A DNA stretch of 64,000 bases. Source: Chitinophaga caeni. Its GTDB lineage: Bacteria; Bacteroidota; Bacteroidia; Chitinophagales; Chitinophagaceae. Shown here in pieces: positions 17,829-25,548 of this stretch. The DNA is taken from assembly GCF_002557795.1 (NCBI RefSeq), contig NZ_CP023777.1:3171001-3235000 (forward strand). The letters run 5' to 3'. Both the position numbers and the translations under genes were made by a program. Every line of letters begins with the position of its first letter. The stretch's first letter is position 1. The notes beneath the pieces were generated by a model that did no database searches, was not told the origin of the DNA, and saw nothing but the letters and a program-made list of their open reading frames with translations.

Positions 17829-18821
17829 ATGAAGAAAAATATCGCGCTCTTAGCAGGTGGTTATTCAGGAGAATTTGAAGTCTCCATGAACAGTGCAAAT
17901 ACAGTGCAGAAGCACTTGGATGCACAATTATACGAAGTATACAAAATCGTTATTACGAAGAAAGACTGGACTTATACAGGGGCTTCGGGGGAAAATATCC
18001 CGGTTGATAAAAACGATTTTTCCCTAACTATTAATGGGGAAAAGATAAAATTTGATGCGGCATTTATTATTATCCATGGAACCCCGGGCGAAGATGGCCT
18101 GTTGCAAGGCTACCTGGATATGCTGGACATTCCCTATACTAACTGCGGATTGATGAGCTCGGCGCTCACTTTTAATAAAAGCTATTGTAACAAGGTCGTG
18201 GCGGCACTGGATATTATCCACGTTGCTAAAAGCGCCCACCTTTTTAAAGGCAAAGCCTATGATACGGCATCAATTTTGCAAGCCTTGGAACTGCCTTTGT
18301 TCGTGAAGCCTGCCGGCGGTGGATCCAGTATCGGTATGACGAAGGTAAAAACCGCCGAGGAACTACCGGGCGCTATTGAAAGGGCCTTCCGGGAAGATGT
18401 CCAGGTGCTTGTTGAAGAATTTATGTCGGGCCGCGAATTTAGCTGCGGCGCTTTTACGGAACAAGGAGCTGTAAAAGTATTGCCTATTACGGAGATTATT
18501 TCTAAAAAGGAATTTTTCGACTACGAAGCAAAATATACACCCGGCATGAGCGAGGAAGTGACGCCGGCCAATGTACCGCCGGCTATGGCTGCCAAAGCAC
18601 AGGGGATCATTGCCAAGTTATACGATGCATTGAACTGTAAAGGAATGGTGAGGATCGATTTTATTTGGGATGAATCCAAAGATAAATTGTATTTTTTGGA
18701 GGTTAATACGACCCCCGGGCAGTCTGAAGCCAGCATTATCCCGCAACAGGTAAGGGCTGCGGGCATGAATTTGGGTCAATTCTATGGTAACTTGATCGAG
18801 GAATGCCTCCGCAAATCATAG
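17829..18821 (+). CDS. ddl: D-alanine--D-alanine ligase
   Basis: From the ATG at 17829 the enzyme is 330 residues and begins MKKNIALLAGGYSGEFEVS. An upstream ATG at 17808 overlaps the putative -7 box and is less likely. It is an ATP-grasp ligase that makes D-Ala-D-Ala for peptidoglycan: FIIIHGTPGEDGLLQGYLDMLDIPYTNCG, KPAGGGSSIGMTKV, then ILVEEFMSGREFSCG-like sequence (VLVEEF), and RIDFIWDE with FLEVNTTPGQSEASI supplying metal ligands and the substrate loop. The following PASTA gene starts near its end, so wall-related genes are grouped. Confidence 0.95.
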   Translation: MKKNIALLAGGYSGEFEVSMNSANTVQKHLDAQLYEVYKIVITKKDWTYTGASGENIPVDKNDFSLTINGEKIKFDAAFIIIHGTPGEDGLLQGYLDMLDIPYTNCGLMSSALTFNKSYCNKVVAALDIIHVAKSAHLFKGKAYDTASILQALELPLFVKPAGGGSSIGMTKVKTAEELPGAIERAFREDVQVLVEEFMSGREFSCGAFTEQGAVKVLPITEIISKKEFFDYEAKYTPGMSEEVTPANVPPAMAAKAQGIIAKLYDALNCKGMVRIDFIWDESKDKLYFLEVNTTPGQSEASIIPQQVRAAGMNLGQFYGNLIEECLRKS

Positions 18822-18874
18822 GATCGCTATACTTTCATTACCCCCACCAGGGTAACAAAACAAAAATTTATAAA

Positions 18875-19675
18875 GTGTTTAATTTTATTACGAAGAAATC
18901 TTTCATTGCCAACTTAATCGCTGCCATTATATTCGTTTTTGTATTGGCATTGCTGTTCTTTTTTTCCTTGGGCTTTTTGACGCATCACGGGGAAACCATC
19001 ACCGTGCCGGATGTAAGGGGTAAGGATCTCAAGGAAGCAACTGCCATCCTGAAAAATAAGGGCTTCGAAGTAGAAGTAAGGGATTCTATTTATATAGATT
19101 CCCTGAAGCCGCTGGCCGTGTGGGAACAAACACCGGAAAGAAACGATGTGGTAAAAGTAAACAGGACTATTTACCTGACTATTAATAAGGTTGTAGCACC
19201 CACGGTGGCTATGCCCGACTTGGAAGGGCTGACTTACCGGAGTGCCGAGATGACGCTGAAAAGTCGCCGGCTGAGGGTTGGTGATACAATTTATAAGCCC
19301 GATTTCGCAACCAATAGCGTGTTAAAGCAAATGTTGGAAGGCAAGATCGTGAAGCCCGGCACCATGATACCGGAAGGCAGTAGGATCACGCTTGTACTGA
19401 GTAGTGGAAAGGGCAGCATCGAGAACCCGGTACCAGATTTGGTTGGATTGACTTATGTTGAAGCAAGGGAATTATTAGCAGCCCGGAGCCTGATATTAGG
19501 AACCGTGCTTGTTGATGAAACCGTATTTGATACCTTGAATGCATTTATCTCCAAGCAAACGCCAACACCTAAAAATGGGCTGGGCGACTTGAACCTGATC
19601 CGCGCCGGTGAAAGCATCGATATTTGGTTGTCGGCCGAAAGGGGAGTGAAGGATTCAACGGATATTAATCAGTAA
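18875..19675 (+). CDS. PASTA-domain membrane protein
   Basis: I prefer the GTG at 18875, which gives VFNFITKKSFIANLIAAI at the N-terminus; an ATG at 18803 would overlap ddl by 19 bases and add a non-family-like extension. A single membrane span (roughly residues 9-35) is followed by three PASTA domains, starting near TITVPDVRGKDLKEA, APTVAMPDLEGLTYRSA and NPVPDLVGLTYVEA. PASTA domains bind peptidoglycan or muropeptides in Gram-positive kinases and transpeptidases. Here there is no kinase domain, so it is probably a periplasmic wall-binding protein tethered to the inner membrane. Its position after ddl supports a wall role. Confidence 0.85.
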   Translation: MFNFITKKSFIANLIAAIIFVFVLALLFFFSLGFLTHHGETITVPDVRGKDLKEATAILKNKGFEVEVRDSIYIDSLKPLAVWEQTPERNDVVKVNRTIYLTINKVVAPTVAMPDLEGLTYRSAEMTLKSRRLRVGDTIYKPDFATNSVLKQMLEGKIVKPGTMIPEGSRITLVLSSGKGSIENPVPDLVGLTYVEARELLAARSLILGTVLVDETVFDTLNAFISKQTPTPKNGLGDLNLIRAGESIDIWLSAERGVKDSTDINQ

Positions 19676-19680
19676 CTTTG
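19673..19680 (+). promoter_or_regulatory. Putative -7 element for the rhodanese gene
   Basis: TAACTTTG overlaps the TAA stop of the PASTA gene and lies 24 bases before the ATG at 19705. No convincing -33 element is seen. Confidence 0.35.
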
Positions 19681-19704
19681 ACAGAAATTAAAAATCAACG
19701 CATA

Positions 19705-20013
19705 ATGCAAAACATAACTTCAGAAGCATTAAAACAACGCCTTGATAGTGGCGAGAAAGTAAATTTAGTTGACGTAAGGGAACCGAATGAACACGAGGAA
19801 TTTAATATCGGCGGCGTATTATTGCCATTAGGTCAAATCAGGATGATGGACGTGGAAGATATTGAGCCGTTAAAGGAGGAGGAAGTCATCGTGTATTGCC
19901 GCAGTGGCAACCGTAGTGGACAAGCGGCTATGTTGTTGGAAACAATGGGTTTCAGCAATGTTGTGAACTTGGAAGGTGGTATGTTGGCTTGGGAACAAAA
20001 GTTCGGGAAATAA
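19705..20013 (+). CDS. Single-domain rhodanese-like protein
   Basis: From the ATG at 19705 the product is 102 residues; a TTG at 19678 would add nine residues across the putative promoter. It has the rhodanese fold markers VNLVDVREPNEHEEFNIGGVLLPLGQI, then the active-site loop VYCRSGNRSGQAA with the sulfur-accepting Cys, and NLEGGMLAWE at the end. Such proteins transfer sulfane sulfur or serve as sulfur carriers. No dedicated partner gene is adjacent. It has no signal peptide and should be cytoplasmic. Confidence 0.93.
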   Translation: MQNITSEALKQRLDSGEKVNLVDVREPNEHEEFNIGGVLLPLGQIRMMDVEDIEPLKEEEVIVYCRSGNRSGQAAMLLETMGFSNVVNLEGGMLAWEQKFGK

Positions 20014-20022
20014 TATTATGTA

Positions 20023-20050
20023 GTAGAGATAAGGCATGCCTTATCTCTAC
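20023..20050. repeat. 28-nt palindromic intergenic repeat, copy 2 (perfect)
   Basis: GTAGAGATAAGGCA is followed directly by its exact reverse complement TGCCTTATCTCTAC, giving a perfect 14-bp inverted repeat with no spacer. It lies nine bases after the rhodanese stop and in the convergent gap before the Rid-family gene. Confidence 0.85.
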
Positions 20051-20078
20051 AAAATCATGCCATATCACTACCTGTTTT

Positions 20079-20459
20079 TTAAATAACGGCGGTAACCTCG
20101 ATTTCTACCAAGTACCGGTCATCGATCAACCTCTTTACTTCCACCATCGTTGTAGCCGGTTTAATAGCTTGGAAAAATTCCCCGTGTGCTTTCCCGATAT
20201 CTTCCCATGCTGAAATATCCGTCACGAACATCCTTGTACGTACAACATCATGCAAGCTTGCACCTGCTTTGATGAGTACCGCTTCTATTTTCGCGATGAT
20301 ATATTTGGTCTGAGCGTAAGCATCTCCTTCACCGATAACCTTGTCGCCATCGGCCGCGACAGTGCCGGACACTTCGATAACATTCCCAATTTTAACTGCC
20401 CTGGAATAACCGACATGGTTTTCCCAGGTGGCGCCGGAAGAAAAATTTGTTCTAGACAT
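20079..20459 (-). CDS. Rid-family (YjgF/YER057c/UK114) protein lacking the RidA arginine
   Basis: The 126-residue protein has the chorismate-mutase-like Rid fold: VGYSRAVKIGNVIEVSGTVAAD, AYAQTKYIIAKIEAVLIKAGASLHDVVRTRMFVTDI and PATTMVEVKRLIDDRYLVEIEVTAVI. RidA proper deaminates reactive imines/enamines and needs the Arg of a PAR-type motif. Here the motif reads PAT (Thr103), so this is probably one of the other Rid subfamilies without known deaminase activity. It starts 11 bases after the stop of the ATP-grasp-like gene and is the last gene of the amidoligase operon, so it may process a product or intermediate of that pathway. Confidence 0.9.
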   Translation of the reverse strand: MSRTNFSSGATWENHVGYSRAVKIGNVIEVSGTVAADGDKVIGEGDAYAQTKYIIAKIEAVLIKAGASLHDVVRTRMFVTDISAWEDIGKAHGEFFQAIKPATTMVEVKRLIDDRYLVEIEVTAVI

Positions 20460-20470
20460 ACGTATATGTA

Positions 20471-21673
20471 TTAGCGGGTTTCAAAGAAAGCGCAACTTCC
20501 GCCCACCCAATTTACATCATCATTAAACCCTACGCCGATCATCTTTCCTTTGCTGATCCTGGCCAGGTTATGAACGAGGATGGGTTGCTTTGCATCATCC
20601 GGCCAAAAGTACATTAACCTGATTTCTGTAATGGCGGGGCCCGTGGGAGTTTGAACTGCGGGTGCATACTGAACCTTCTCCTGGAGAATCCAGTTTTGAG
20701 GATCTTTGATGGCCTCGATATCTTCCTTGTTGCAATCTATTTTAACACCTTGACCCGCGTAAGAAAACAGGGGTTTCAAAACAAAATGCTCCAAGTCATT
20801 GGGAAGTACCGGGATTTCATCAAGGAACCATGATTTGGGCACATATTCATGTTGTATAAAGGGTAACGTAAATTTACTCAGCCTGTAGAACCAATTCGGA
20901 TGCGATACCCATTCTACATCCAAATCTTGGGTCAAATCCACCAGCTGTTCCGGCAAGTCCGATTTTTCCGTTTGTAGATCATCGAATATGAGGCGGTTAT
21001 AGATGCGTTTTACGGTGATGGGCTGACCCTTTTCATCAAGATAATATAATTTTCTTCCATCTTGCTTAAGTTCCGTTAAGCAAAGAATTTTAATACCTAG
21101 CCAATCAGCGGTTATTTTAAAGTCGATAAATGTTTTTTGCTGGGAAGGTTTCCATTCCAAGAGTATTACTTCCTTCGGGTCATGATCTGCGACGATCATT
21201 TTTTTTAGCAATTCCTTATAACTACCGGAGTTAAAATTATTTAGGAAATTATCCCAACCGGCAGGGATATTAAAATGATGCCGGAATGCTTGTGTCATGG
21301 TATCTTGGAAGGCAAATAAGCTAGGGAAGCCTTGCAATTCTATTAAGCGTGGTTCTAACCGGCCGTTCCCTGCTTGGCAAACGGCAAAATCTATGACGAT
21401 GAAGTTGGGGCGATCTTTCTCATGCGGTACTTTCCATTGTTTCGGGATCGCTTTATCAGAAGCCTTGAGGTAATCTGGTCGGCCGATGGTATTGATGATC
21501 GTATCGCTGGCCGATTTCATCATAGCTAAGAAATCTGCCGGGATAAATACCGGGGTTTCCGCAATTCTAAAAACAGGTTCCAGCCCATTATCTTTCCAAA
21601 TTTCATCTAGGAAAGCTTGGTATTTCTCCCTGGTAAAATCTTCGTTATATCGTGCTCTAATAGCAGCTATCAT
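20471..21673 (-). CDS. Divergent ATP-grasp-like protein of the amidoligase operon
   Basis: I take the ATG at 21673 (MIAAIRARYNEDFTREKYQ), giving 400 residues; an earlier start would run into the amidotransferase gene. The N-terminal half contains DFAVCQAGNGRLEPRLIELQGFPSLFAFQ. The C-terminal half has FVLKPLFSYAGQGV followed by WILQEKV, then EIRLMYFW, LVHNLARISKGKMIGVGF and a closing GG. These resemble the nucleotide-binding loop and late Arg/Asn/GG features of glutathionylspermidine-synthetase-type or permuted ATP-grasp ligases. It probably forms an amide bond using ATP. The assignment is by motif only; it could also be an inactive relative. It lies 16 bases from the amidotransferase gene. 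Confidence 0.6.
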   Translation of the reverse strand: MIAAIRARYNEDFTREKYQAFLDEIWKDNGLEPVFRIAETPVFIPADFLAMMKSASDTIINTIGRPDYLKASDKAIPKQWKVPHEKDRPNFIVIDFAVCQAGNGRLEPRLIELQGFPSLFAFQDTMTQAFRHHFNIPAGWDNFLNNFNSGSYKELLKKMIVADHDPKEVILLEWKPSQQKTFIDFKITADWLGIKILCLTELKQDGRKLYYLDEKGQPITVKRIYNRLIFDDLQTEKSDLPEQLVDLTQDLDVEWVSHPNWFYRLSKFTLPFIQHEYVPKSWFLDEIPVLPNDLEHFVLKPLFSYAGQGVKIDCNKEDIEAIKDPQNWILQEKVQYAPAVQTPTGPAITEIRLMYFWPDDAKQPILVHNLARISKGKMIGVGFNDDVNWVGGSCAFFETR

Positions 21674-21689
21674 ACAATAATTGTAAAGG

Positions 21690-22538
21690 TTATACAACCG
21701 TGACCGGGTTTTTATCTGCAAAGTTGTAATGCGCAATATCAAGGAACCTGGGTAATAGTAAATCATGCGTCAGCATAATCTTATCGGGATCGTTCAGTTG
21801 TTGCAGCATATCCTGGTATTTTTCGATACCGTGATCGCGGATCACGTTTTCTTTTTTATTGTTTTGCAGGAGATGTTTCAACATTCCTTGTGCATCGGCT
21901 TCAGGATGGAACTGCGTACCGATACAATAATCGTTAAAGCGGATCGCCATCGTAGCCCTTTCTAGCGGTACATGCGGACGTTCTTTCTCAATGGCCAACA
22001 CTTTGGCGCCCATCTTCTCAAACTGCTCTTCATTTAGTTCTATGACTTGCCAATTGCGGCTATCCACGATATAAAATGGGTCGGGTAGACCTGAAAATAC
22101 CGGTTCTTGCTGGCCTGCCGCGGTAGGATGTACCGGGAAAACGCCGAAAGCAGGGGAACGTCTTTTACAAACATTGCCGAGTTCATAATGACGGCACCAC
22201 AGTTGGTAGGAATGACAAATGAGGAAAGTGTATTTCTTCCTCCCGTGCTGTTCATTCCAGGAGATAATATCTTGCATGAGCTTGAAGTAGCCGTTTTCCC
22301 ATTCACTACCGGCGCTTTCCACCGGGCTACCCGGGCCACCGGTCGAGATGTAAACATCATAATCTAATCCGGGTAATTGCATTTGTTCCCTTACTTCAAA
22401 TTCATCCAGTTGGAGTGCAACCTGCTTTACCTGGGCATAATGGTGTAATATTTCCCTAAGGCAACGCATACCTTCATTAGGCACACCTTCGTACATATCC
22501 AATATGGCTACTTTCCAAACTGTTGTAGTACCGCTCAT
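21690..22538 (-). CDS. Class I glutamine amidotransferase-like protein
   Basis: The 282-residue protein has a GATase class I core: YDVYISTGGPGSP forms the oxyanion region, Cys108 lies in FLICHSYQLW, and His211/Glu213 lie in GTQFHPEAD, so the Cys-His-Glu triad is complete. The nucleophile elbow reads CHSYQL where GMP-synthase types have CLGHQ. No synthetase domain is fused, so it may deliver ammonia to, or hydrolyse gamma-glutamyl amides made by, the neighbouring ligases. It is the fourth gene of the operon. A TAACTTTG element (22550-22543) directly precedes the ATG and could give a near-leaderless transcript. Confidence 0.88.
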   Translation of the reverse strand: MSGTTTVWKVAILDMYEGVPNEGMRCLREILHHYAQVKQVALQLDEFEVREQMQLPGLDYDVYISTGGPGSPVESAGSEWENGYFKLMQDIISWNEQHGRKKYTFLICHSYQLWCRHYELGNVCKRRSPAFGVFPVHPTAAGQQEPVFSGLPDPFYIVDSRNWQVIELNEEQFEKMGAKVLAIEKERPHVPLERATMAIRFNDYCIGTQFHPEADAQGMLKHLLQNNKKENVIRDHGIEKYQDMLQQLNDPDKIMLTHDLLLPRFLDIAHYNFADKNPVTVV

Positions 22539-22542
22539 GTTG

Positions 22543-22550
22543 CAAAGTTA
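22543..22550 (-). promoter_or_regulatory. Putative internal -7 element
   Basis: TAACTTTG on the minus strand ends four bases before the amidotransferase ATG. Without a visible -33 box it is only a candidate internal promoter. Confidence 0.3.
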
Positions 22551-22603
22551 CAAATTTGGCAGGGGAATGTTGGCCGCGATTTGATATTATCTTCACCCCT
22601 TGA

Positions 22604-23710
22604 TCACTCGATGCCTTCCAGGAATTTCATTTGTATGAAATCTACTACACTTTCCAGTTGACCGCTTTCTTCGAATACTTTCAGTTGTTGGTCCGCGCCG
22701 GTTCCCTGTTCTAAGATAGTATGTACATGATCAATCACGTGACGGGAGCCCATTTCGTCGATGGCATCATCAATGAAATTCAGTAATTCATAAATCAGCG
22801 CACGGGTATTTACCTCCATCTCTTTGCCGAAGTCAATGAGTTTTCCATCGATTCCATAACGGCTGGCACGCCATTTATTTTCGTTGACGAGGGCCCTGTT
22901 ATAGATCATGAAGTTCAGGTTTTGCTGCCTAAGTTTATAAATTTTGGCGCAAACAGCTTGGAAAAGTGCTGCAAGTGTAATCGTTTCCCTCGCGGTTAGC
23001 GGAACGTCGCATATCCGGCATTCAACCGTGTTGAAATATGGGTGAACCCTGAGATCCCACCATACTTTCTTAGCATTATCGATACAATTTGTTTTGATCA
23101 ATAGCTTGATATAATTATCGTACTCCTCGATACTTGAAAAATAATCCGGTATCCCGGTCCTGGGAAACTTATCGAAGACCTTGGTGCGGAATGATTTGAA
23201 CCCGGTATTCCTTCCTTCCCAAAAGGGTGAGTTCGTGCTGAGGGCAAAGATATGCGGTAAAAAATACCGGACGGAGTTAGCGATATGGATCGCTATTTCA
23301 CGGTTTTCCATACCGACGTGAACATGCAGGCCGAAAATCAGGTTAGAACGCGCGGTATCTTGGAATTCGTTCACGATTTCAAAGTACCGTGGATGATCGG
23401 TAATGAGTTGTTTTTCCCATTTAGAAAATGGGTGTGTGCCCGAGGCGCCAATGGAAAAGCCTAGTTCATTGGCAATTCCGGCGATCGTTTTCCTAAGCAA
23501 CTTGATATCATCGTAAGCTTCGTCAACATTGGCACAAATTTGCGTGCCCACTTCCACGACCGCTTGGTGCATTTCGGCTTTAACTTTATCGTTGATGATT
23601 CGATGCGCTTGTTCAACGATTTTTTGTTCATGGGAACGCAGTTCGCGCGTTTCAGGGTCCATGATCATGTATTCTTCTTCGATACCGAGAGTCAAGTGTT
23701 TGAAATCCAT
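22604..23710 (-). CDS. Carboxylate-amine ligase, GCS2/YbdK family
   Basis: The 368-residue protein belongs to glutamate-cysteine ligase family 2 (COG2170), with a glutamine-synthetase-like fold: LTLGIEEEYMIMDPETREL, HQAVVEVGTQIC, FGLHVHVGM, STNSPFWEGRNTGFKSFRTKVF, RVHPYFNTVECRICDVPLT and ALVNENKWRASRYGID. E. coli YbdK joins glutamate and cysteine weakly in vitro; the natural role is often different. In this operon it stands between two ATP-grasp genes and a glutamine amidotransferase, which suggests one amide-forming step in a multi-ligase pathway. TATCTTTG at 23753-23746 might give it an additional promoter. Confidence 0.93.
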   Translation of the reverse strand: MDFKHLTLGIEEEYMIMDPETRELRSHEQKIVEQAHRIINDKVKAEMHQAVVEVGTQICANVDEAYDDIKLLRKTIAGIANELGFSIGASGTHPFSKWEKQLITDHPRYFEIVNEFQDTARSNLIFGLHVHVGMENREIAIHIANSVRYFLPHIFALSTNSPFWEGRNTGFKSFRTKVFDKFPRTGIPDYFSSIEEYDNYIKLLIKTNCIDNAKKVWWDLRVHPYFNTVECRICDVPLTARETITLAALFQAVCAKIYKLRQQNLNFMIYNRALVNENKWRASRYGIDGKLIDFGKEMEVNTRALIYELLNFIDDAIDEMGSRHVIDHVHTILEQGTGADQQLKVFEESGQLESVVDFIQMKFLEGIE

Positions 23711-23778
23711 TACCTGGTTTAATTTGGATGCTGCTTTTTGCTGTACAAAGATAGGGGAAAGTCTGGCATATTAAGGAG

Positions 23779-24660
23779 CTACCCGCATTGGGTACGCGAT
23801 ATAGCCAAGGTTGCCACGGCTTCAACGAACCATTCGGCATTAATTAGACCCACTCTTTCCACATCTGCATCCGGCACGGGATTGCAGAAATCGATCGCAT
23901 AGGGTATCCCACCTTTAATGGCAAATTCCACGGAGTTGATTTGGTAACTTAAACTACGATTCAACAGTTCGGTATAGTATTCGACAGCGCGCGCGGTGTC
24001 ATTGTCGATGTCAAAAAAAACTTTATACCGATCCATTTCTTGAAGCCTGGGTTCGTAATGCATGATATGAACGCCTTGACCGGCAACGAAATAGCACCTT
24101 ACATAGGCTTCGTAGTCTATCGCCGCCTGTAACATCATGGTTAATTTTCCCGTTTGGGAGTATATTTCGAAAAACTCCGGTTCGTTTTCGACCCGGAAAA
24201 CGTTCTTGCCGCCGCCACCGTAAATTGGTTTTAAATATGCCGGGAATCCAACATAGTGGAATATTTCCTCCCATTGCATCGGGTATGCCAGGTTGCGGAA
24301 CGATTGTTCCCCGGTGCTTTCCGGTTTTATATAAGAAGGAAGCAAGGCCGTGGCTGGCACGGGAATGTTTTGCTGCCTGGCTAAAACGGTATTAAAATAT
24401 TTATCATCGGCGCTATTCCAGAAGGGATCATTGATGACTTTGACGCCCTGGTAAGCAGCTTGTTTCAGATACGATCGATAAAAGGGTACATCATGCGAAA
24501 TCCGGTCAATAATTACCTGGTAGCGAGGTGGTCGATTATCCAGTACATCGCTTATATGAACCGGTTGGGCAATAAGCCGTGACTGCTTTTGATTGATCCG
24601 CTCCATTACCGCGTTTGGAAAGTTATTTTCCATTCCGAATAATATTCCGATATGTTGCAT
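23779..24660 (-). CDS. RimK/D-Ala-D-Ala-ligase-like ATP-grasp protein
   Basis: The 293-residue protein has the three ATP-grasp parts: an N-terminal Rossmann-like part (MQHIGILFGMENNFPNAVMERIN), the nucleotide loop GFPAYLKPIYGGGGKNVFRV, and the metal site NSVEFAIKGGIPYAIDFCNPVPDAD. DDKYFNTVLARQQNIPVPAT marks the start of the ATP-grasp domain. It should couple ATP hydrolysis to ligation of a carboxylate to an amine. The acceptor and donor are unknown. It is the second gene of the operon, 21 bases after the esterase. Confidence 0.85.
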   Translation of the reverse strand: MQHIGILFGMENNFPNAVMERINQKQSRLIAQPVHISDVLDNRPPRYQVIIDRISHDVPFYRSYLKQAAYQGVKVINDPFWNSADDKYFNTVLARQQNIPVPATALLPSYIKPESTGEQSFRNLAYPMQWEEIFHYVGFPAYLKPIYGGGGKNVFRVENEPEFFEIYSQTGKLTMMLQAAIDYEAYVRCYFVAGQGVHIMHYEPRLQEMDRYKVFFDIDNDTARAVEYYTELLNRSLSYQINSVEFAIKGGIPYAIDFCNPVPDADVERVGLINAEWFVEAVATLAISRTQCG

Positions 24661-24681
24661 ACTAGTATTTAAGTAGATATA

Positions 24682-25392
24682 TCATTTTATCAAGGATAAA
24701 TAATGGGGTAACATGTTTTTCCATGTTGGCCAATCGTGCGAGGCATCCTGGCGGATATCGAGCCAATGACTGATATTCTTAAAATCCAGGACACGGCTCA
24801 TGAACTCGGTATGTTGTCTTGCAACATCATTGGCAGCGCTACCGAGTATAATGCCCATGCGCCAAAGATCGGGATCTTCATTGTCCGGCATGTAATCGAT
24901 CGGGTTATTGAAATACACGTTATCGTCGTAATGATCATCAACGCGGGGTTTGATATCATATACGGCGCTCATCGAAAATAAGTAAGATACCCGCGCCGGG
25001 TACTTAAACGCGAAATTGGAAGCGTGGTAGCCCCCGAAGCTGCAACCGGCCACGGCGATACGTTCGTGGCCACTATCGGATTGGATAAATGGCAAAACTT
25101 CATGATAAAGCAAGTTATCATAACAAGCGTGATTGTAGGCCCTGGAAGCAGGGAGTACATGGGTATTATACCAACTGAGAGCATCGATGCTGTCTACACA
25201 ATAAATTTTGATCAAGCCTTGTTCTACGAACCACTTCACAGCGTCGATAAGGCCGCGATCCTTAGGTTCATAATATCTTCCCATCGTGGAAGGGAAAATG
25301 ATCAACGGGTAGCCTTGATCCCCGAAAACCAGCATTTCAAATTCTCTCTCCAAATGCGGTGAATACCATTTTCGATAGTTTTCAATAAACAT
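24682..25392 (-). CDS. Alpha/beta-hydrolase esterase, first gene of the amidoligase operon
   Basis: The 236-residue protein is of the esterase-D-like type: FPSTMGRYYEPKDRGL, IKIYCVDSIDALSWYN, nucleophile Ser118 in VAGCSFGGYHA, and the catalytic His219 in RQDASHDWPTW. It lacks a signal peptide. The promoter at 25430-25461 drives it and probably the five genes behind it. It may release or trim the product made by the ligases. A divergent homologue at 25549 has lost the same catalytic residues. Confidence 0.88.
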   Translation of the reverse strand: MFIENYRKWYSPHLEREFEMLVFGDQGYPLIIFPSTMGRYYEPKDRGLIDAVKWFVEQGLIKIYCVDSIDALSWYNTHVLPASRAYNHACYDNLLYHEVLPFIQSDSGHERIAVAGCSFGGYHASNFAFKYPARVSYLFSMSAVYDIKPRVDDHYDDNVYFNNPIDYMPDNEDPDLWRMGIILGSAANDVARQHTEFMSRVLDFKNISHWLDIRQDASHDWPTWKNMLPHYLSLIK

Positions 25393-25429
25393 GAGATGGT
25401 TCTAATAAAAGGGAACAAACCGAGTTTCT

Positions 25430-25461
25430 CAAATTTATCCTTTCGGGCGCGAAAAATCAAA
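25430..25461 (-). promoter_or_regulatory. Bacteroidota-type promoter of the amidoligase operon
   Basis: On the minus strand TTTG (25461-25458), 20 bases, then TAAATTTG (25437-25430); both boxes fit the consensus exactly. The esterase ATG is 37 bases downstream. Confidence 0.7.
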
Positions 25462-25548
25462 TAAAATGTGATGAACAAATATGTTACCGCGGGGTTAAAT
25501 CTCTATTGAAGCGATCATTTTACACCCCGCAATTGTTAAATTTAGTAT

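Noticed and set aside
24351..24380. Sigma-54-like site with TGGCAC and downstream TTGC-like sequence
   Set aside because: The spacing between the GG and GC pairs is about 14 bases, not 10, and it lies inside a coding region.
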